NCBI RefSeq assembly: GCF_030462585.1
Contig: NZ_JASMRU010000007.1
Location: 1 to 64,000, forward strand
Reading direction: 5' to 3'
Length of the DNA stretch: 64,000 nt
From: Pseudomonas sp. CAN1
GTDB taxonomy: Bacteria > Pseudomonadota > Gammaproteobacteria > Pseudomonadales > Pseudomonadaceae
Shown here: piece by piece, positions 54,606-63,606 of the stretch
Numbering within the stretch: the stretch's first letter is position 1
How the letters are laid out: each line of letters starts with the position of its first letter
The notes under the pieces: model-generated
What the model was told of the DNA's origin: nothing
Seen by the model: only the letters and a program-made list of their open reading frames with translations
Databases searched by the model: none
Made by a program: the position numbers and the translations under genes

Positions 54606-55907
54606 TCAGGACGGCTGCAGCTCTGCCGAGTTGCTCGGGCCGGCGGCCAGTTCGGCGGAGAGGGTCTTCTCGTCCAGCTGCTTGCACCACTTGGCGACCA
54701 CGATGGTGGCTACGCCGTTGCCGACCAGGTTGGTCAGGGCGCGGGCCTCGGACATGAAGCGGTCGATACCCAGGATCAGCGCCAGGCCGGCAACCGGCAG
54801 GTGGCCGACGGCGGACAGGGTGGCGGCCAACACGATGAAGCCCGAACCGGTGACACCGGCAGCGCCCTTGGAGGCGATCAGCAGCACGACCAGCAGGGTC
54901 AGCTGGTGGGTGATGTCCATCGGGGTGTCAGTGGCCTGGGCGATGAACACGGCGGCCATGGTCAGGTAGATCGAGGTACCGTCGAGGTTGAACGAGTAGC
55001 CGGTGGGGATCACCAGGCCGACCACGCTCTTGTCGGCGCCCAGCTTCTCCATCTTGGCGATCATGCGCGGCAGGGCGGACTCGGAGGACGAGGTGCCCAG
55101 CACGATCAGCAGTTCTTCGCGGATGTAGGAGATGAAGCGCAGGATGCTGAAGCCGTGGGCGCGGGCGATGCCACCCAGGATGATCAGCACGAACAGCAGG
55201 CAGGTGATGTAGAAGCACAGCATCAGCTGGCCCAGCTGCACCAGCGAACCGAGGCCGTAGGCACCGATGGTGAAGGCCATGGCACCGAAGGCACCGATGG
55301 GAGCGACCTTCATGATCACGTTGATGATGTTGAACATCACGTGGGTGATGCGATCGATGAACTCGAACACCGGCTTGCCGTAGTCGCCCAGGCGGTGCAG
55401 CGCGTAGCCGAACAGCACGGAGAAGAACAGCACCTGGAGGATGTCACCGTTGGCGAAGGCGCCGACCACGGTGCTCGGGATGACGTTCATGAAGAAGTCG
55501 ATGGTGCTCTGCTTCTCGCCCGAAGCGATGAAGCCGGTGAGCGCGGCGTTCTTGTTCATTTCGGCGGTCAGCGTGGCGACGTCGGCGTGCATGCCGGCGC
55601 CCGGCTGGACGACGTTGACCACGACCAGGCCGATGATCAGCGCGATGGTGGAAACGATTTCGAAGTACAGCAGCGCCATGCCGCCCGTCTTGCCCACGGC
55701 CTTCATGCTCTGCATGCCGGCGATGCCGGTGACCACGGTACAGAAGATGATCGGCGCGATGGCCATCTTGATCAGTTTGACGAAGCCATCGCCCAGCGGC
55801 TTCATCAGTTTGGCGGTGTCGGGGTAGAAGTGGCCGAGTGCGATACCGATGGCGATGGCGATCAGTACCTGCACGTACAGGCTTTTGTAGAAGGGTTGCT
55901 TGGTCAT
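54606..55907 (-). CDS. dctA: C4-dicarboxylate transporter DctA
   Basis: The 433-aa inner-membrane symporter takes up succinate, fumarate and malate. DctA features: [50 protein letters not shown] (serine-rich hairpin 1), [28 protein letters not shown] and [34 protein letters not shown] sigma-54 promoter lies 124 bases upstream, matching the known DctB/DctD control of dctA. Confidence 0.96.
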   Translation of the reverse strand: MTKQPFYKSLYVQVLIAIAIGIALGHFYPDTAKLMKPLGDGFVKLIKMAIAPIIFCTVVTGIAGMQSMKAVGKTGGMALLYFEIVSTIALIIGLVVVNVVQPGAGMHADVATLTAEMNKNAALTGFIASGEKQSTIDFFMNVIPSTVVGAFANGDILQVLFFSVLFGYALHRLGDYGKPVFEFIDRITHVMFNIINVIMKVAPIGAFGAMAFTIGAYGLGSLVQLGQLMLCFYITCLLFVLIILGGIARAHGFSILRFISYIREELLIVLGTSSSESALPRMIAKMEKLGADKSVVGLVIPTGYSFNLDGTSIYLTMAAVFIAQATDTPMDITHQLTLLVVLLIASKGAAGVTGSGFIVLAATLSAVGHLPVAGLALILGIDRFMSEARALTNLVGNGVATIVVAKWCKQLDEKTLSAELAAGPSNSAELQPS

Positions 55908-56030
55908 GGCAGCTCTGTCCTCACGGGCGTGCGCTCACCAGGGGCAAACGCAAGACCGAACGCGTTATCTCCCTGCAATGGGAGAATTTGTTTTCAGGGC
56001 ATGCCCGAAGGCAGGCCTTGAACGCTTATG

Positions 56031-56045
56031 GCAAGTGCTGTGCCA
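56031..56045 (-). promoter_or_regulatory. Sigma-54 promoter of dctA
   Basis: On the minus strand TGGCAC-agcac-TTGC is an exact -24/-12 match with the required GG-N10-GC spacing. Transcription would start near 56019, about 112 bases before the dctA ATG. This fits RpoN/DctD control. Confidence 0.88.
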
Positions 56046-56120
56046 GACCTTTAAAAAATGTTAAATCCCTTTAAATTCAATAACTTCCATAAAAAGTCAC
56101 GGCACGGGAAGGCTGCAATC

Positions 56121-56176
56121 TGGCGGATTCCCGCCTTCGTCCTGGCGGATTTCCCGCCCTCTGGCGGGTATCCGCC
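56121..56176. promoter_or_regulatory. Three ~20-bp spaced palindromes upstream of dctA
   Basis: TGGCGGATTCCCGCC (56121-56135), TGGCGGATTTCCCGCC (56143-56158) and TGGCGGGTATCCGCC (56162-56176) are imperfect palindromes on one face of the helix, 75-145 bp upstream of the sigma-54 promoter. They look like an enhancer for DctD or a related activator. Binding by the divergent AraC-type regulator is the alternative. Confidence 0.6.
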
Positions 56177-56271
56177 ATGGCCTTCGTACCGTAGATTGTA
56201 GAACCCCGATCAGGTTCGACCGGGTTTGCCGCGCGGCGTTGGACGTGCGGCCAGAACAACAAGGACCGCTC

Positions 56272-57273
56272 ATGCGTGAACGCACCATTGCCAGCCATTT
56301 CGTCCGCGCCGCTGTGGGCGGCGCCCAGCGCCAGGGGCTGAACGTCCCGGCCCTGCTGCGGGACGCCGGGATTGCACCGGCTATCCTCGACGAACCCCGC
56401 GCGCGGGTCGACCCCGAGCAGTTCAGCCGGCTGATGCAGACTCTCTGGGAAGCGCTGGACGACGAGTACATGGGCTTCGGCAGCCAGCCGAGCAAGCGCG
56501 GCACCTTCGCCATGATGTGCAACGCGATCATCCATTGCCGCACGCTGGAGAAGGCGCTGGGGCGCGGCTCGCTGTTCTACGGCCTGTTCCCCGAGGCGCC
56601 GCAGATTCACCTGGAGCGTGACGGCGAACGCGCGCGCCTGACCCTGGACGAAACCCACCTGCGTGACCCGGACCACTTCCTCGCCGAAAGCCTGCTGCTG
56701 ATCTGGCATCGCCTGGCCAGTTGGCTGATTGGCCAGCGCATCCGCCTGGAGGAAGCCACCTTCAGCTACCCGGCGCCCGAGCACCAGGGCGAGTACGACC
56801 TGATCTTCCCCTGCCCGCGCCGCTTCGAAGCCGGCAGCACCGGGCTGCTGCTGCAGGCGCGCTACCTGGACATGCCGCTGCTGCAGGACGAGCGCACGCT
56901 CAAGCATTTTCTCAAGGACTCCCCTGCCGACCTGCTCGCCCGCCCCGACGGCGGCGACAGCCTGACCAGCCAGATCCGCCGCCTGCTGGGCCGCGACTGC
57001 CGCAGCTGGCCGGACCTGGAACAGGTCGCTGCGCAGCTGCACATGAGCCCGCAGACCCTGCGCCGCCACCTGCGCGAGGAAGGGCCGAACTTCCAGGAGC
57101 TCAAGGACCAGCTGCGCCGCGACCTGGCGATCTACTACCTGGGCCGCGACGAGCTGTCGATCCAGGACATCGCCGACCAGCTTGGCTTTTCCGAGCCGTC
57201 GGCGTTTCATCGGGCTTTCAAGAAATGGACGGGGCTGACGCCGGGGGCGTATCGGGCGCAGCAGGGGGAGTGA
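56272..57273 (+). CDS. AraC-family regulator with arabinose-binding-like N-terminal domain
   Basis: The 333-aa protein has the N-terminal Arabinose_bd type domain (ASHFVRAAVGGAQRQGLNVPALLRDAGI, FGSQPSKRGTFAMMCNAIIHCRTLEKAL) and a C-terminal AraC HTH (LEQVAAQLHMSPQTLRRHLREEG, SIQDIADQLGFSEPSAFHRAFKKWTGLTPGAYR). Relatives include OruR- and ArgR-like regulators of amino acid use. The start at 56272 has AAGGA upstream. Divergent from dctA. The effector is unknown. Confidence 0.87.
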   Translation: MRERTIASHFVRAAVGGAQRQGLNVPALLRDAGIAPAILDEPRARVDPEQFSRLMQTLWEALDDEYMGFGSQPSKRGTFAMMCNAIIHCRTLEKALGRGSLFYGLFPEAPQIHLERDGERARLTLDETHLRDPDHFLAESLLLIWHRLASWLIGQRIRLEEATFSYPAPEHQGEYDLIFPCPRRFEAGSTGLLLQARYLDMPLLQDERTLKHFLKDSPADLLARPDGGDSLTSQIRRLLGRDCRSWPDLEQVAAQLHMSPQTLRRHLREEGPNFQELKDQLRRDLAIYYLGRDELSIQDIADQLGFSEPSAFHRAFKKWTGLTPGAYRAQQGE

Positions 57274-57291
57274 GGAGCGCGCCGGTGGGAT

Positions 57292-57458
57292 TTCGCGGAC
57301 AAGGTCCGCTCCTACAGGGTGGTTTCGGTGCGAGGGGGTTCGCGAGCGAGCTCGCTCCTACAGATAAACGCCACTGTCAGCCTGTGCGTAGGAGCGGACT
57401 TCGTCCGCGATAGGCCCGAATCGCACCGGATACCATCGCGGACAGAGTCCGCTCCTAC
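57292..57458. repeat. Cluster of four REP elements
   Basis: REPs at 57292-57315, 57338-57361, 57388-57410 and 57435-57458 alternate between GGAC and GAGC types and form two inverted pairs between the convergent AraC and phoQ genes. Confidence 0.9.
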
Positions 57459-57493
57459 GCCACCGGGCACAATCGCGCGGCCGAACAGGCGGG

Positions 57494-58837
57494 CTAGCCC
57501 GGCAACCGAATCCTGAAACAAGCCCCGCCCAGCGCAGAATCCTCCAGCGCCAGCTCGCCGTCGTAGCTGTCGATGATGTCCTTCACCACCGCCGTACCGA
57601 TGCCCTGGCCAGGGTGCTGGGTGTCCAGCCGTTCGCCGCGCTTGAGGATGCGCTCGCGCTGGCTGGCGGGCACGCCAGGGCCGTCGTCTTCGATGATCAG
57701 CTCGAACATCCGCCCGTTCTTGCGTGCGCTGACCTTCACCGTGGTCAGGCACAGGCGGTAGGCGTTCTCCAGCAGGTTGCCGAGCATTTCCAGCAGCGCG
57801 CCCTTTTCCAGCGGCAGCGACAGCCCCTGGGGAATGTCGCGCTCCAGCTTCACGCGCTTGTCGCGGTAGACCTTGTCCAGCGCGCCAGCGATGGTGTCCA
57901 ACAGCGGGTCGAGGGCCGCGCGGTGGCGGATCAGGCCGCTCTTGCGCATGGTCGCGCGCTGCAGCTGGTAGCCGATCTGCTGGCTCATGCGCTCGATCTG
58001 GGTCTGCAGCACCTGCACCTGCTCGCGGTTCTTCGGCTCGTCGGCAAGGGTTTCGCTGACGCCCTGGAGCACCGCCAGCGGCGTCTTCAGGCTATGCGCG
58101 AGGTCGCCCAGGGAATTACGGTAGCGCTCGCGCTGGGCGCGCTCGCTTTCCAGCAGGCGGTTCACCGAGTCGGTCAGGCGCAGCATCTCGGCGGGATGGT
58201 CGTCGCTCAGGCGTTCGCGGTCGCCAGTCTCGATCTGGTCCAGCTCCGAGCGCAGCCCGCGCATCGAGCGGAAGCCCCAGCCCAGGCCAAGCCAGAGCAG
58301 CCCGAGCAACAGCAGCAGCGCACCGCCCAACCACAGGTAGAGCTGGTCGCGGAAGCCGCTGACCAGCTCGCGGAACTCGCTTTCCGGCTGCATGGTGACG
58401 ATGCTGTAGGCCGCGCGTTTGCCGCCCAGCAGGTCGATCTCCACGTCGTAGACGAAGAACTCCTGGCCGGTGGCATCACGGATGCGGGTAAATTCGTCGA
58501 TCAGGCCGTCGTACTTGGGGGTGTAGCTGACGCTCTCGTCCTGGGCCGAGGTGGAGCGCCACACCAGTTGCCCGGACTGGTCGTAGATGAAGCCCAGCAA
58601 TTTGGATTCGGGGAGGTTGAAGTCCTCCACCGGCAGGTGCTCGGGCATGCTCAGGACATTGCCTTCGATGCGCGCCGAGGACACCAGGGTCGCCACGTCC
58701 GCCGCCAGGCGCTGCTGGATGGCGTTCTCCAGGGCGATGCTGAATGCACGCTGGAGAGCCGGCAGCAGCGCCGCCATGAACAGCACGGCGAGAATCGCCG
58801 CCCCGATCATCAGCCGCAGACGCAGCGAGCGGATCAT
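57494..58837 (-). CDS. phoQ: Sensor histidine kinase PhoQ
   Basis: The 447-aa inner-membrane kinase has TM1 (residues 8-30), a periplasmic sensor, TM2 near 165-190 (LYLWLGGALLLLLGLLWLGLG), a HAMP region, the H-box LGDLAHSLKTPLAVLQG, N-box NLLENAYRLC and G-boxes DDGPGVP and GQGIGTAVV. PhoQ responds to low Mg2+ and cationic peptides and phosphorylates PhoP. It overlaps phoP by 4 bases. The length matches P. aeruginosa PhoQ. Confidence 0.95.
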   Translation of the reverse strand: MIRSLRLRLMIGAAILAVLFMAALLPALQRAFSIALENAIQQRLAADVATLVSSARIEGNVLSMPEHLPVEDFNLPESKLLGFIYDQSGQLVWRSTSAQDESVSYTPKYDGLIDEFTRIRDATGQEFFVYDVEIDLLGGKRAAYSIVTMQPESEFRELVSGFRDQLYLWLGGALLLLLGLLWLGLGWGFRSMRGLRSELDQIETGDRERLSDDHPAEMLRLTDSVNRLLESERAQRERYRNSLGDLAHSLKTPLAVLQGVSETLADEPKNREQVQVLQTQIERMSQQIGYQLQRATMRKSGLIRHRAALDPLLDTIAGALDKVYRDKRVKLERDIPQGLSLPLEKGALLEMLGNLLENAYRLCLTTVKVSARKNGRMFELIIEDDGPGVPASQRERILKRGERLDTQHPGQGIGTAVVKDIIDSYDGELALEDSALGGACFRIRLPG

Positions 58838-59511
58838 TTACACAGCTCGTTGAAGATGTAGCCCTGGCCGCGCACGGTATCGATCGGCTTGAAGCCCGCA
58901 GCGCTTTCCAGCTTGCGGCGCAGGCGTCCGACCAGCACCTCGATGACGTTCGGATCGCGCTCGTCGTCGTCCGGGTAGAGCTGCTCGATCAGGCGCTCCT
59001 TGGCCACCACCTGCTGGTGATGCCGCATGAGGTATTCGAGGATGCGGTACTCGAAGGCGGTCAGCTGCAGCGATTCGCCGTTGACCAGCGCCTGCTTGCG
59101 GTTGGTGTCCAGCACTAGCGGGCCGGCCTCGATGCTCGACTGGGCGAAGCCGCTGGAGCGGCGCAGCAGCGCGTTCAGGCGGGCCTCCAGTTCTTCGAAC
59201 TGGAAGGGTTTGACCACGTAGTCGTCGGCGCCGGCGGCCAGGCCTTCGACCTTGTCCTGCCAGTTGCCGCGTGCGGTGAGGATGAGAATGGGGAAGCTCT
59301 TGCCCTGGCTGCGGAACTCGCGGATCAGGTCCAGGCCGCTCATGCCGGGCAGGCCCAGGTCGATCATCGCCAGGTCATGATGGTATTCGGCGGCGCGGTA
59401 CAGCGCCTCTTCGGCGTTGGCCACAGCGTCGACCACGTGGCCTTGTTCGCCGAGCCGGGTATACAGGTGATGGCGCAACAGCGCCTCGTCTTCCACCACC
59501 AGCAGTTTCAT
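58834..59511 (-). CDS. phoP: Response regulator PhoP
   Basis: The 225-aa OmpR-type regulator has the receiver domain with acceptor Asp in AMIDLGLPGMSGLDL and Lys in YVVKPFQ, and the winged helix (LQLTAFEYRILEYLMRHHQQVV, VLVGRLRRKLE, TVRGQGYIF). The start at 59511 is the MKLLVVEDE methionine. It lies 55 bases after oprH and autoregulates the oprH-phoP-phoQ operon through the PhoP box. Confidence 0.96.
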   Translation of the reverse strand: MKLLVVEDEALLRHHLYTRLGEQGHVVDAVANAEEALYRAAEYHHDLAMIDLGLPGMSGLDLIREFRSQGKSFPILILTARGNWQDKVEGLAAGADDYVVKPFQFEELEARLNALLRRSSGFAQSSIEAGPLVLDTNRKQALVNGESLQLTAFEYRILEYLMRHHQQVVAKERLIEQLYPDDDERDPNVIEVLVGRLRRKLESAAGFKPIDTVRGQGYIFNELCK

Positions 59512-59566
59512 GCGCGTGCTCCCTGAGTCAGGCAACCGGGCCGCGCGGGCCCGGTTGCGTTACCGG

Positions 59567-60178
59567 TCAGAACTTGTAGTTGGCGCCCAGGTAGAACTGG
59601 GAGCTGCTGTGCAGGTCAAGGGATCCCACCTTGCTGCCACCGTGCGGGCTCATCTCGGTACTCGCGTTGGTACGCAGGTAACGGTAGCCGCCTTCCACGG
59701 AGGCGTTCTTGCCGAGTTCCTGGAGGATACCGGCTTGGGCGCCGATGGCGTAACCCACATCGCTGTCGCGGCTGTAGCCCTTGGAGTCCTGCTCCAGCTT
59801 GACCAGGCCGGCGGTGCCGCCGCCGAACAGCTTGGTGCCCTGGTCGCCCAGCGGCAGGAAGGCGTCGTAGCTGCCGAGCAGGTTCTGCTGGCGCAGCTTC
59901 AGGCCGTTCTCGGTGTCGGAGACGTTTTCATAGGTCACGTAGTAGCGGCCCTGCTCCATCTGCTGGCCGGCACGAATGCCCCAGGTGCCGCTGTTGTTGA
60001 TCACGCTGTCGAACTTGGGGTTGCCCAGGTTGCGATTCAGCGCGTCGGACTTCTGGATGTTGTTGCTGGTTTCGCCCCAGGTCATACCGACGAAGGTGTC
60101 GGCGGCGCTGGCTGCGGTGGCGGCGAAGCTGGCACCGAGGATGGCGCTGGCGAGGGCGATTTTCTTCATGGTGTTCAT
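59567..60178 (-). CDS. oprH: Outer membrane protein OprH
   Basis: The 203-aa protein has a signal peptide (about 25 residues, cleavage after ASA) and an eight-stranded barrel ending LHSSSQFYLGANYKF with the terminal Phe needed for outer-membrane assembly. Signature stretches are FVGMTWGETSNNIQKSDALNRNLGNP and EGGYRYLRTNASTEMSPHGGSKVGSLD. OprH binds lipopolysaccharide and stabilises the outer membrane at low Mg2+. GGGAG is 8 bases before the ATG. First gene of the operon. Confidence 0.97.
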   Translation of the reverse strand: MNTMKKIALASAILGASFAATAASAADTFVGMTWGETSNNIQKSDALNRNLGNPKFDSVINNSGTWGIRAGQQMEQGRYYVTYENVSDTENGLKLRQQNLLGSYDAFLPLGDQGTKLFGGGTAGLVKLEQDSKGYSRDSDVGYAIGAQAGILQELGKNASVEGGYRYLRTNASTEMSPHGGSKVGSLDLHSSSQFYLGANYKF

Positions 60179-60262
60179 GGGGTTTCTCCCGTCAAGGATG
60201 TCTGTAATGAGTTGACGGGGAACAGGTTACGAGGGGGGCACTGAACCGAACCTGTCCGGGTA

Positions 60263-60279
60263 CTGAACCAATGCTGAAC
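60263..60279 (-). promoter_or_regulatory. PhoP box upstream of oprH
   Basis: On the minus strand a direct repeat GTTCAG-cattg-GTTCAG has the N5 spacing of PhoP boxes, 85-101 bases before the oprH start. Confidence 0.75.
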
Positions 60280-60340
60280 GAATTATCCGAAGGAAATTTC
60301 ACTCACCTTCTCAGTTGCGATGGCTGCGCTGCCCCATTGG

Positions 60341-60408
60341 GTTCGCGAGCAAGCTCGCTCCTACGAAGAGCGCTTCCGGTAACTGTAGGAGCGAGCTTGC
60401 TCGCGAAC
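60341..60408. repeat. REP pair, GAGC variant
   Basis: GTTCGCGAGCAAGCTCGCTC... (60341-60364) and its inverted copy (60385-60408), between oprH and the lytic transglycosylase gene. Confidence 0.9.
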
Positions 60409-60426
60409 AGAAGCCCCGGCACAAAC

Positions 60427-60455
60427 GAAAAGCCCCGGCACTTGCCGGGGCTTCG
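60427..60455 (-). terminator. Terminator of the transglycosylase gene
   Basis: AAAGCCCCGGCA and TGCCGGGGCTT pair, with a T run on the minus strand, about 20 bases after the stop at 60474. Confidence 0.7.
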
Positions 60456-60473
60456 CTGGAACGGGCGGGATAC

Positions 60474-61682
60474 TCAGCCGCCCTGCAACGCCTTGAGGAT
60501 CTTCTGCCCCGCCCGCCCATCCGCCGGCATCATGCCGCGCTTGTTCTGCTCCTGCTGGATCGCCTTGCGCGTCACGTCGCCGATCATCCCGTCGGGCTGG
60601 CCAATGTCGTAGCCACGCTTGACCAGCAATTCCTGCAGTTCCCTGCGCTGCGCCCGGCTCAGCCCCGGATCGTCGGTCGGCCAGGGCGTGCGCAGGCCCG
60701 GCTCGCCGCGCAGGCGGTCGGACAGCAGGGCGATGGCCAGCGCGTAGCTTTCCGCGGCGTTGTAGGAATAGATCGCGTCGTAGTTGCGCAGCACCAGGAA
60801 GGCCGGGCCATTGGCGCCCGCCGGCAGCAGGATCGCCGCCTTGGAGTCGATGCTCGGGATCGGCTTGCCGTCGATACGTTTCACGCCACGGCTGGTCCAG
60901 TCCGACAGCGCACGGCGCTTGGTGCGCCCGGCCTGGGAGGCGTCGAATCCCGCCGGCAGTTTCACCTCGTAGCCCCACGGCTGCCCTTCGCGCCAGCCGG
61001 CCTTGCGCAGGTAATTGGCGGTGGACGCCAGGGCGTCGGCGGTGCTGCCCACCAGGTCGCGGTGGCCGTCGCCGTCGAAGTCCTCGGCGATGCGCGCGTA
61101 GGTCGAGGGCATGAACTGCGTCTGGCCGAAGGCGCCGGCCCAGGAGCCGGTAATGCCGCTATCGCGGATATCGCCCTGCTGCAGCAGCTTGAGGGTGGCG
61201 AAGAACTCGCCCTGGAAGAACGACTGGCGCCGCCCGTAGCAGGACAGCGTCGACAGCGACACCAGCAGCGGGCGCTTGCCGGTGATGCGGCCGAAATCGC
61301 TCTCCACGCCCCACACCGCGACTACCGTGGCCGGGTCGACCTGATAGCGCGCGGCGATCTTGCGCAGCAGTTCGGCGTGCTCGGCCATGCGCGCCTTGCC
61401 GTCGGCGACGCGCTGGTCGTCCACCAGCCCGGCCAGGTAATCCCAGATCGGCGTGGTGAATTCGGGCTGGAAGTCGAGCAGCGGCAGCACGCTCAAGTCC
61501 GGCTGCAGCCCCCTGGTGTACTGCGCATAGCTGGCAGCGCTGACGCCCTTGGCCTGGGCGGCGCCCTGCAGGCGATTCAGGCAGGCGCCGAAATCGTCGC
61601 CGGGCGCGGCCTGCACCAGCGCCGCCGGCAGCAGCAGGGACAAGGCCAGGGAAACGCGGCGCGCGATGGAAGTGGTCTTCAT
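60474..61682 (-). CDS. Lytic murein transglycosylase (MltB family) with C-terminal peptidoglycan-binding domain
   Basis: The 402-aa exported enzyme has a signal peptide (cleavage after VQA, about residue 25) and the SLT_2 catalytic domain with Glu in VVAVWGVESDFGRITGKRP and SWAGAFGQTQFMPSTY, DFDGDGHRDLVGS. The last 60 residues form a PG_binding_1 domain (RRELQELLVKRGYDIGQPDGMIGDVTRKAI). It cleaves glycan strands to anhydro-muropeptides. No lipobox is seen, so it is soluble in the periplasm. It overlaps the alginate lyase gene by 4 bases. Confidence 0.92.
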   Translation of the reverse strand: MKTTSIARRVSLALSLLLPAALVQAAPGDDFGACLNRLQGAAQAKGVSAASYAQYTRGLQPDLSVLPLLDFQPEFTTPIWDYLAGLVDDQRVADGKARMAEHAELLRKIAARYQVDPATVVAVWGVESDFGRITGKRPLLVSLSTLSCYGRRQSFFQGEFFATLKLLQQGDIRDSGITGSWAGAFGQTQFMPSTYARIAEDFDGDGHRDLVGSTADALASTANYLRKAGWREGQPWGYEVKLPAGFDASQAGRTKRRALSDWTSRGVKRIDGKPIPSIDSKAAILLPAGANGPAFLVLRNYDAIYSYNAAESYALAIALLSDRLRGEPGLRTPWPTDDPGLSRAQRRELQELLVKRGYDIGQPDGMIGDVTRKAIQQEQNKRGMMPADGRAGQKILKALQGG

Positions 61683-62350
61683 TGGTGTTGGATGCTCAGA
61701 TCGGTAAAGGTGGCGCGCCCGCCTTCAGTGGCGGGCCCGCGATTGTCCTGCAGGTAGACGCCTGCCTTGAAGTACAGGCCCTGGTAAGCCCATTTCGTGT
61801 CCAGTTGCTGGCTGACCTGACCGTCCTTGACCTGCACGCTCAGCACGCCGCTGCTGGACACGCCCAGGCGGTAGGTAAAGGTATCGCCCAACGGGATGCC
61901 GTCATAGACGGTATAGGTGCGCGTGGTGATGTCGTCGGGCCGATCGCGAACCAGCGCCTGCACCCGCGCCTTGTCCAGGCGTTGCTGGTAGACCAGCTTG
62001 ACCAGCGGCAGGGCCTCGGCGCTGCCACTGCCGTTGCTGTGGATCTGCCCGATCACCATGCGCCGGCTGGAGGGCACCGCCTCCACGCGCAGGGTGGCGA
62101 CCATCAGGTTATCCGCCAGCGGATAACGCCAGGTGAACAGGCGGCCGTCGGGCTTGGTCTCGCGCAGTTCGGTACGGGGGAATTCGCTGCCGGTGGTATG
62201 CGCACCGTTCACCGGCACCCAGAACACCACGCCATCGGCGCTGCGCTGGAAATACGGGCTCTGGTAGTCGCGGCGCAGTTGCGCCGTGGAGATGGTCGCG
62301 GCCGGGCCGCGCTGGGGAATGGTCAGATTCCAGGTGCTCAGGTCCAACAT
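61679..62350 (-). CDS. Polysaccharide lyase family 7 alginate lyase
   Basis: The 223-aa beta-jelly-roll lyase has the three PL7 motifs: RTELRE, GQIHS and YFKAGVYLQ, which carry the catalytic Arg, Gln/His and Tyr. QIH (not QVH) suggests a polyG or mixed preference. No signal peptide is present, as in the P. aeruginosa homologue, so its place of action is unclear. It is translationally coupled to the lytic transglycosylase gene, an unusual pairing of two glycan-cleaving lyases. Confidence 0.9.
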   Translation of the reverse strand: MLDLSTWNLTIPQRGPAATISTAQLRRDYQSPYFQRSADGVVFWVPVNGAHTTGSEFPRTELRETKPDGRLFTWRYPLADNLMVATLRVEAVPSSRRMVIGQIHSNGSGSAEALPLVKLVYQQRLDKARVQALVRDRPDDITTRTYTVYDGIPLGDTFTYRLGVSSSGVLSVQVKDGQVSQQLDTKWAYQGLYFKAGVYLQDNRGPATEGGRATFTDLSIQHQ

Positions 62351-62459
62351 CGGCCTATCGCTTTGCGGGTCAGGACATGGGCGTCAGGGTAGACGAGGCT
62401 GACGGACTTTTCACCCGCCGGGCATCGCCATTTCCGAGGTGACAAGCCCGTGCTTGAGC

Positions 62460-62488
62460 GCCCGCGCAAGCACTGCGCGGGCGTTTTT
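62460..62488 (+). terminator. Intrinsic terminator in the leader of the dienelactone hydrolase gene
   Basis: GCCCGCGC-aagcact-GCGCGGGC-gTTTTT on the plus strand, 79 bases before the next gene's start. No gene precedes it on this strand, so it ends a short leader or small RNA, or reflects attenuation. Confidence 0.75.
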
Positions 62489-62566
62489 GCCGTCAGCGAC
62501 TATCTTCTGTTGGGTCCGTCTCCCAACGCCTTCATCAAATCCCGGCCATCGCCACGGAGAGCCACC

Positions 62567-63367
62567 ATGCGCCTGTTATCCGCCCTGTTGCTGTTCGCCT
62601 TCGCGGCCAGCGCCCACGCCGCTATCCAGACCCAGGAAATTCCCTACGAATCCACTGACGGCACGAAGATGATCGGCTACTACGCCTACGACGACGCCAA
62701 GTCCGGCATCCGCCCTGGCGTCATCGTCGTCCACGAGTTCTGGGGCCTGAACGACTATGCGAAAAGCCGCGCTCGGCAGCTCGCCGAACTGGGCTACAGC
62801 GCCCTGGCCATCGACATGTATGGCGATGGCAAGCACACCGACCACCCCAACGACGCCAAGGCCTTCATGGCCGAGGCGCTGAAGAATGCCGACGCCGCCA
62901 AGGCGCGCTTCCAGGCTGGCCTGGAGCTGTTAAAGAAGCAGCCGCAGACCGACCCGAGCAAGATCGCCGCCATCGGCTACTGCTTCGGCGGCAAGGTGGT
63001 ACTGGACATGGCCCGCGCCGGCCTGCCACTGGCTGGCGTGGCCAGCTTCCACGGCGTACTGGCAACCCAGACGCCGGCCCAGCCGGGGCAGATCAAGGCG
63101 AAGATCCTGGTCGAGCACGGCGGCGCCGACACCCTGGTGCCGCCCGAAAGCGTCGCCGCCTTCAAGGCCGAGATGGACAACGCCAAGGCCGACTACAAAC
63201 TGGTGATCCAGCCCGGCGCCAAGCACAGCTTCACCAGCCCGGATGCCGACAAGCACAAGGGGCACGGCCTGGACGTGGGTTACGACAAGACCGCCGACCA
63301 GAAGTCCTGGGCGGACCTGCAGGCGTTCTTCAAGGAAATCTTCGACGTGAAACCGGACGCGCAGTAA
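62567..63367 (+). CDS. Exported dienelactone hydrolase family protein
   Basis: The 266-aa protein has a signal peptide (MRLLSALLLFAFAASAHA, cleavage before AIQTQ). The dienelactone hydrolase fold shows IVVHEFWGLNDYAKSRARQLAELGYSALAIDMYGDGK, the nucleophile Cys in IGYCFGGKVVLD, Asp in EHGGADTLVP and His in PGAKHSFTSPDADK. The Cys-Asp-His triad is complete. The periplasmic location is unusual for the classic aromatic-pathway enzyme, so the substrate is open. The start at 62567 has GGAG upstream. Confidence 0.9.
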   Translation: MRLLSALLLFAFAASAHAAIQTQEIPYESTDGTKMIGYYAYDDAKSGIRPGVIVVHEFWGLNDYAKSRARQLAELGYSALAIDMYGDGKHTDHPNDAKAFMAEALKNADAAKARFQAGLELLKKQPQTDPSKIAAIGYCFGGKVVLDMARAGLPLAGVASFHGVLATQTPAQPGQIKAKILVEHGGADTLVPPESVAAFKAEMDNAKADYKLVIQPGAKHSFTSPDADKHKGHGLDVGYDKTADQKSWADLQAFFKEIFDVKPDAQ

Positions 63368-63384
63368 ATCGCAGGCAATAAAAA

Positions 63385-63409
63385 ACGGGAGCCCATTCGG
63401 GCTCCCGCA
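63385..63409. terminator. Intrinsic terminator
   Basis: CGGGAGCCC-attc-GGGCTCCCG after the dienelactone hydrolase gene, preceded by A6. Confidence 0.82.
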
Positions 63410-63606
63410 CTCAATCAAGTGTCTAAGGTCAGAGCCCGCCTTGGCGGCACTCCAACAACAACCTCACCTGCGTCCCCTTTGGGGAACGCGGCGCGCAGTG
63501 TGACAAAGCTTGTCGGACGAATCCGTACGCCTTTGGTGAAGGTTTGCAAAGGAATGTAAGTGCCGCGTGACTGGTGAGCCACGTTCTGGCGCGGCAGAAT
63601 GTCCCC

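Noticed and set aside
54423..56021. 532-aa plus-strand frame opposite dctA
   Set aside because: Antisense of dctA, extending through REP elements and the terminator; not protein-like.
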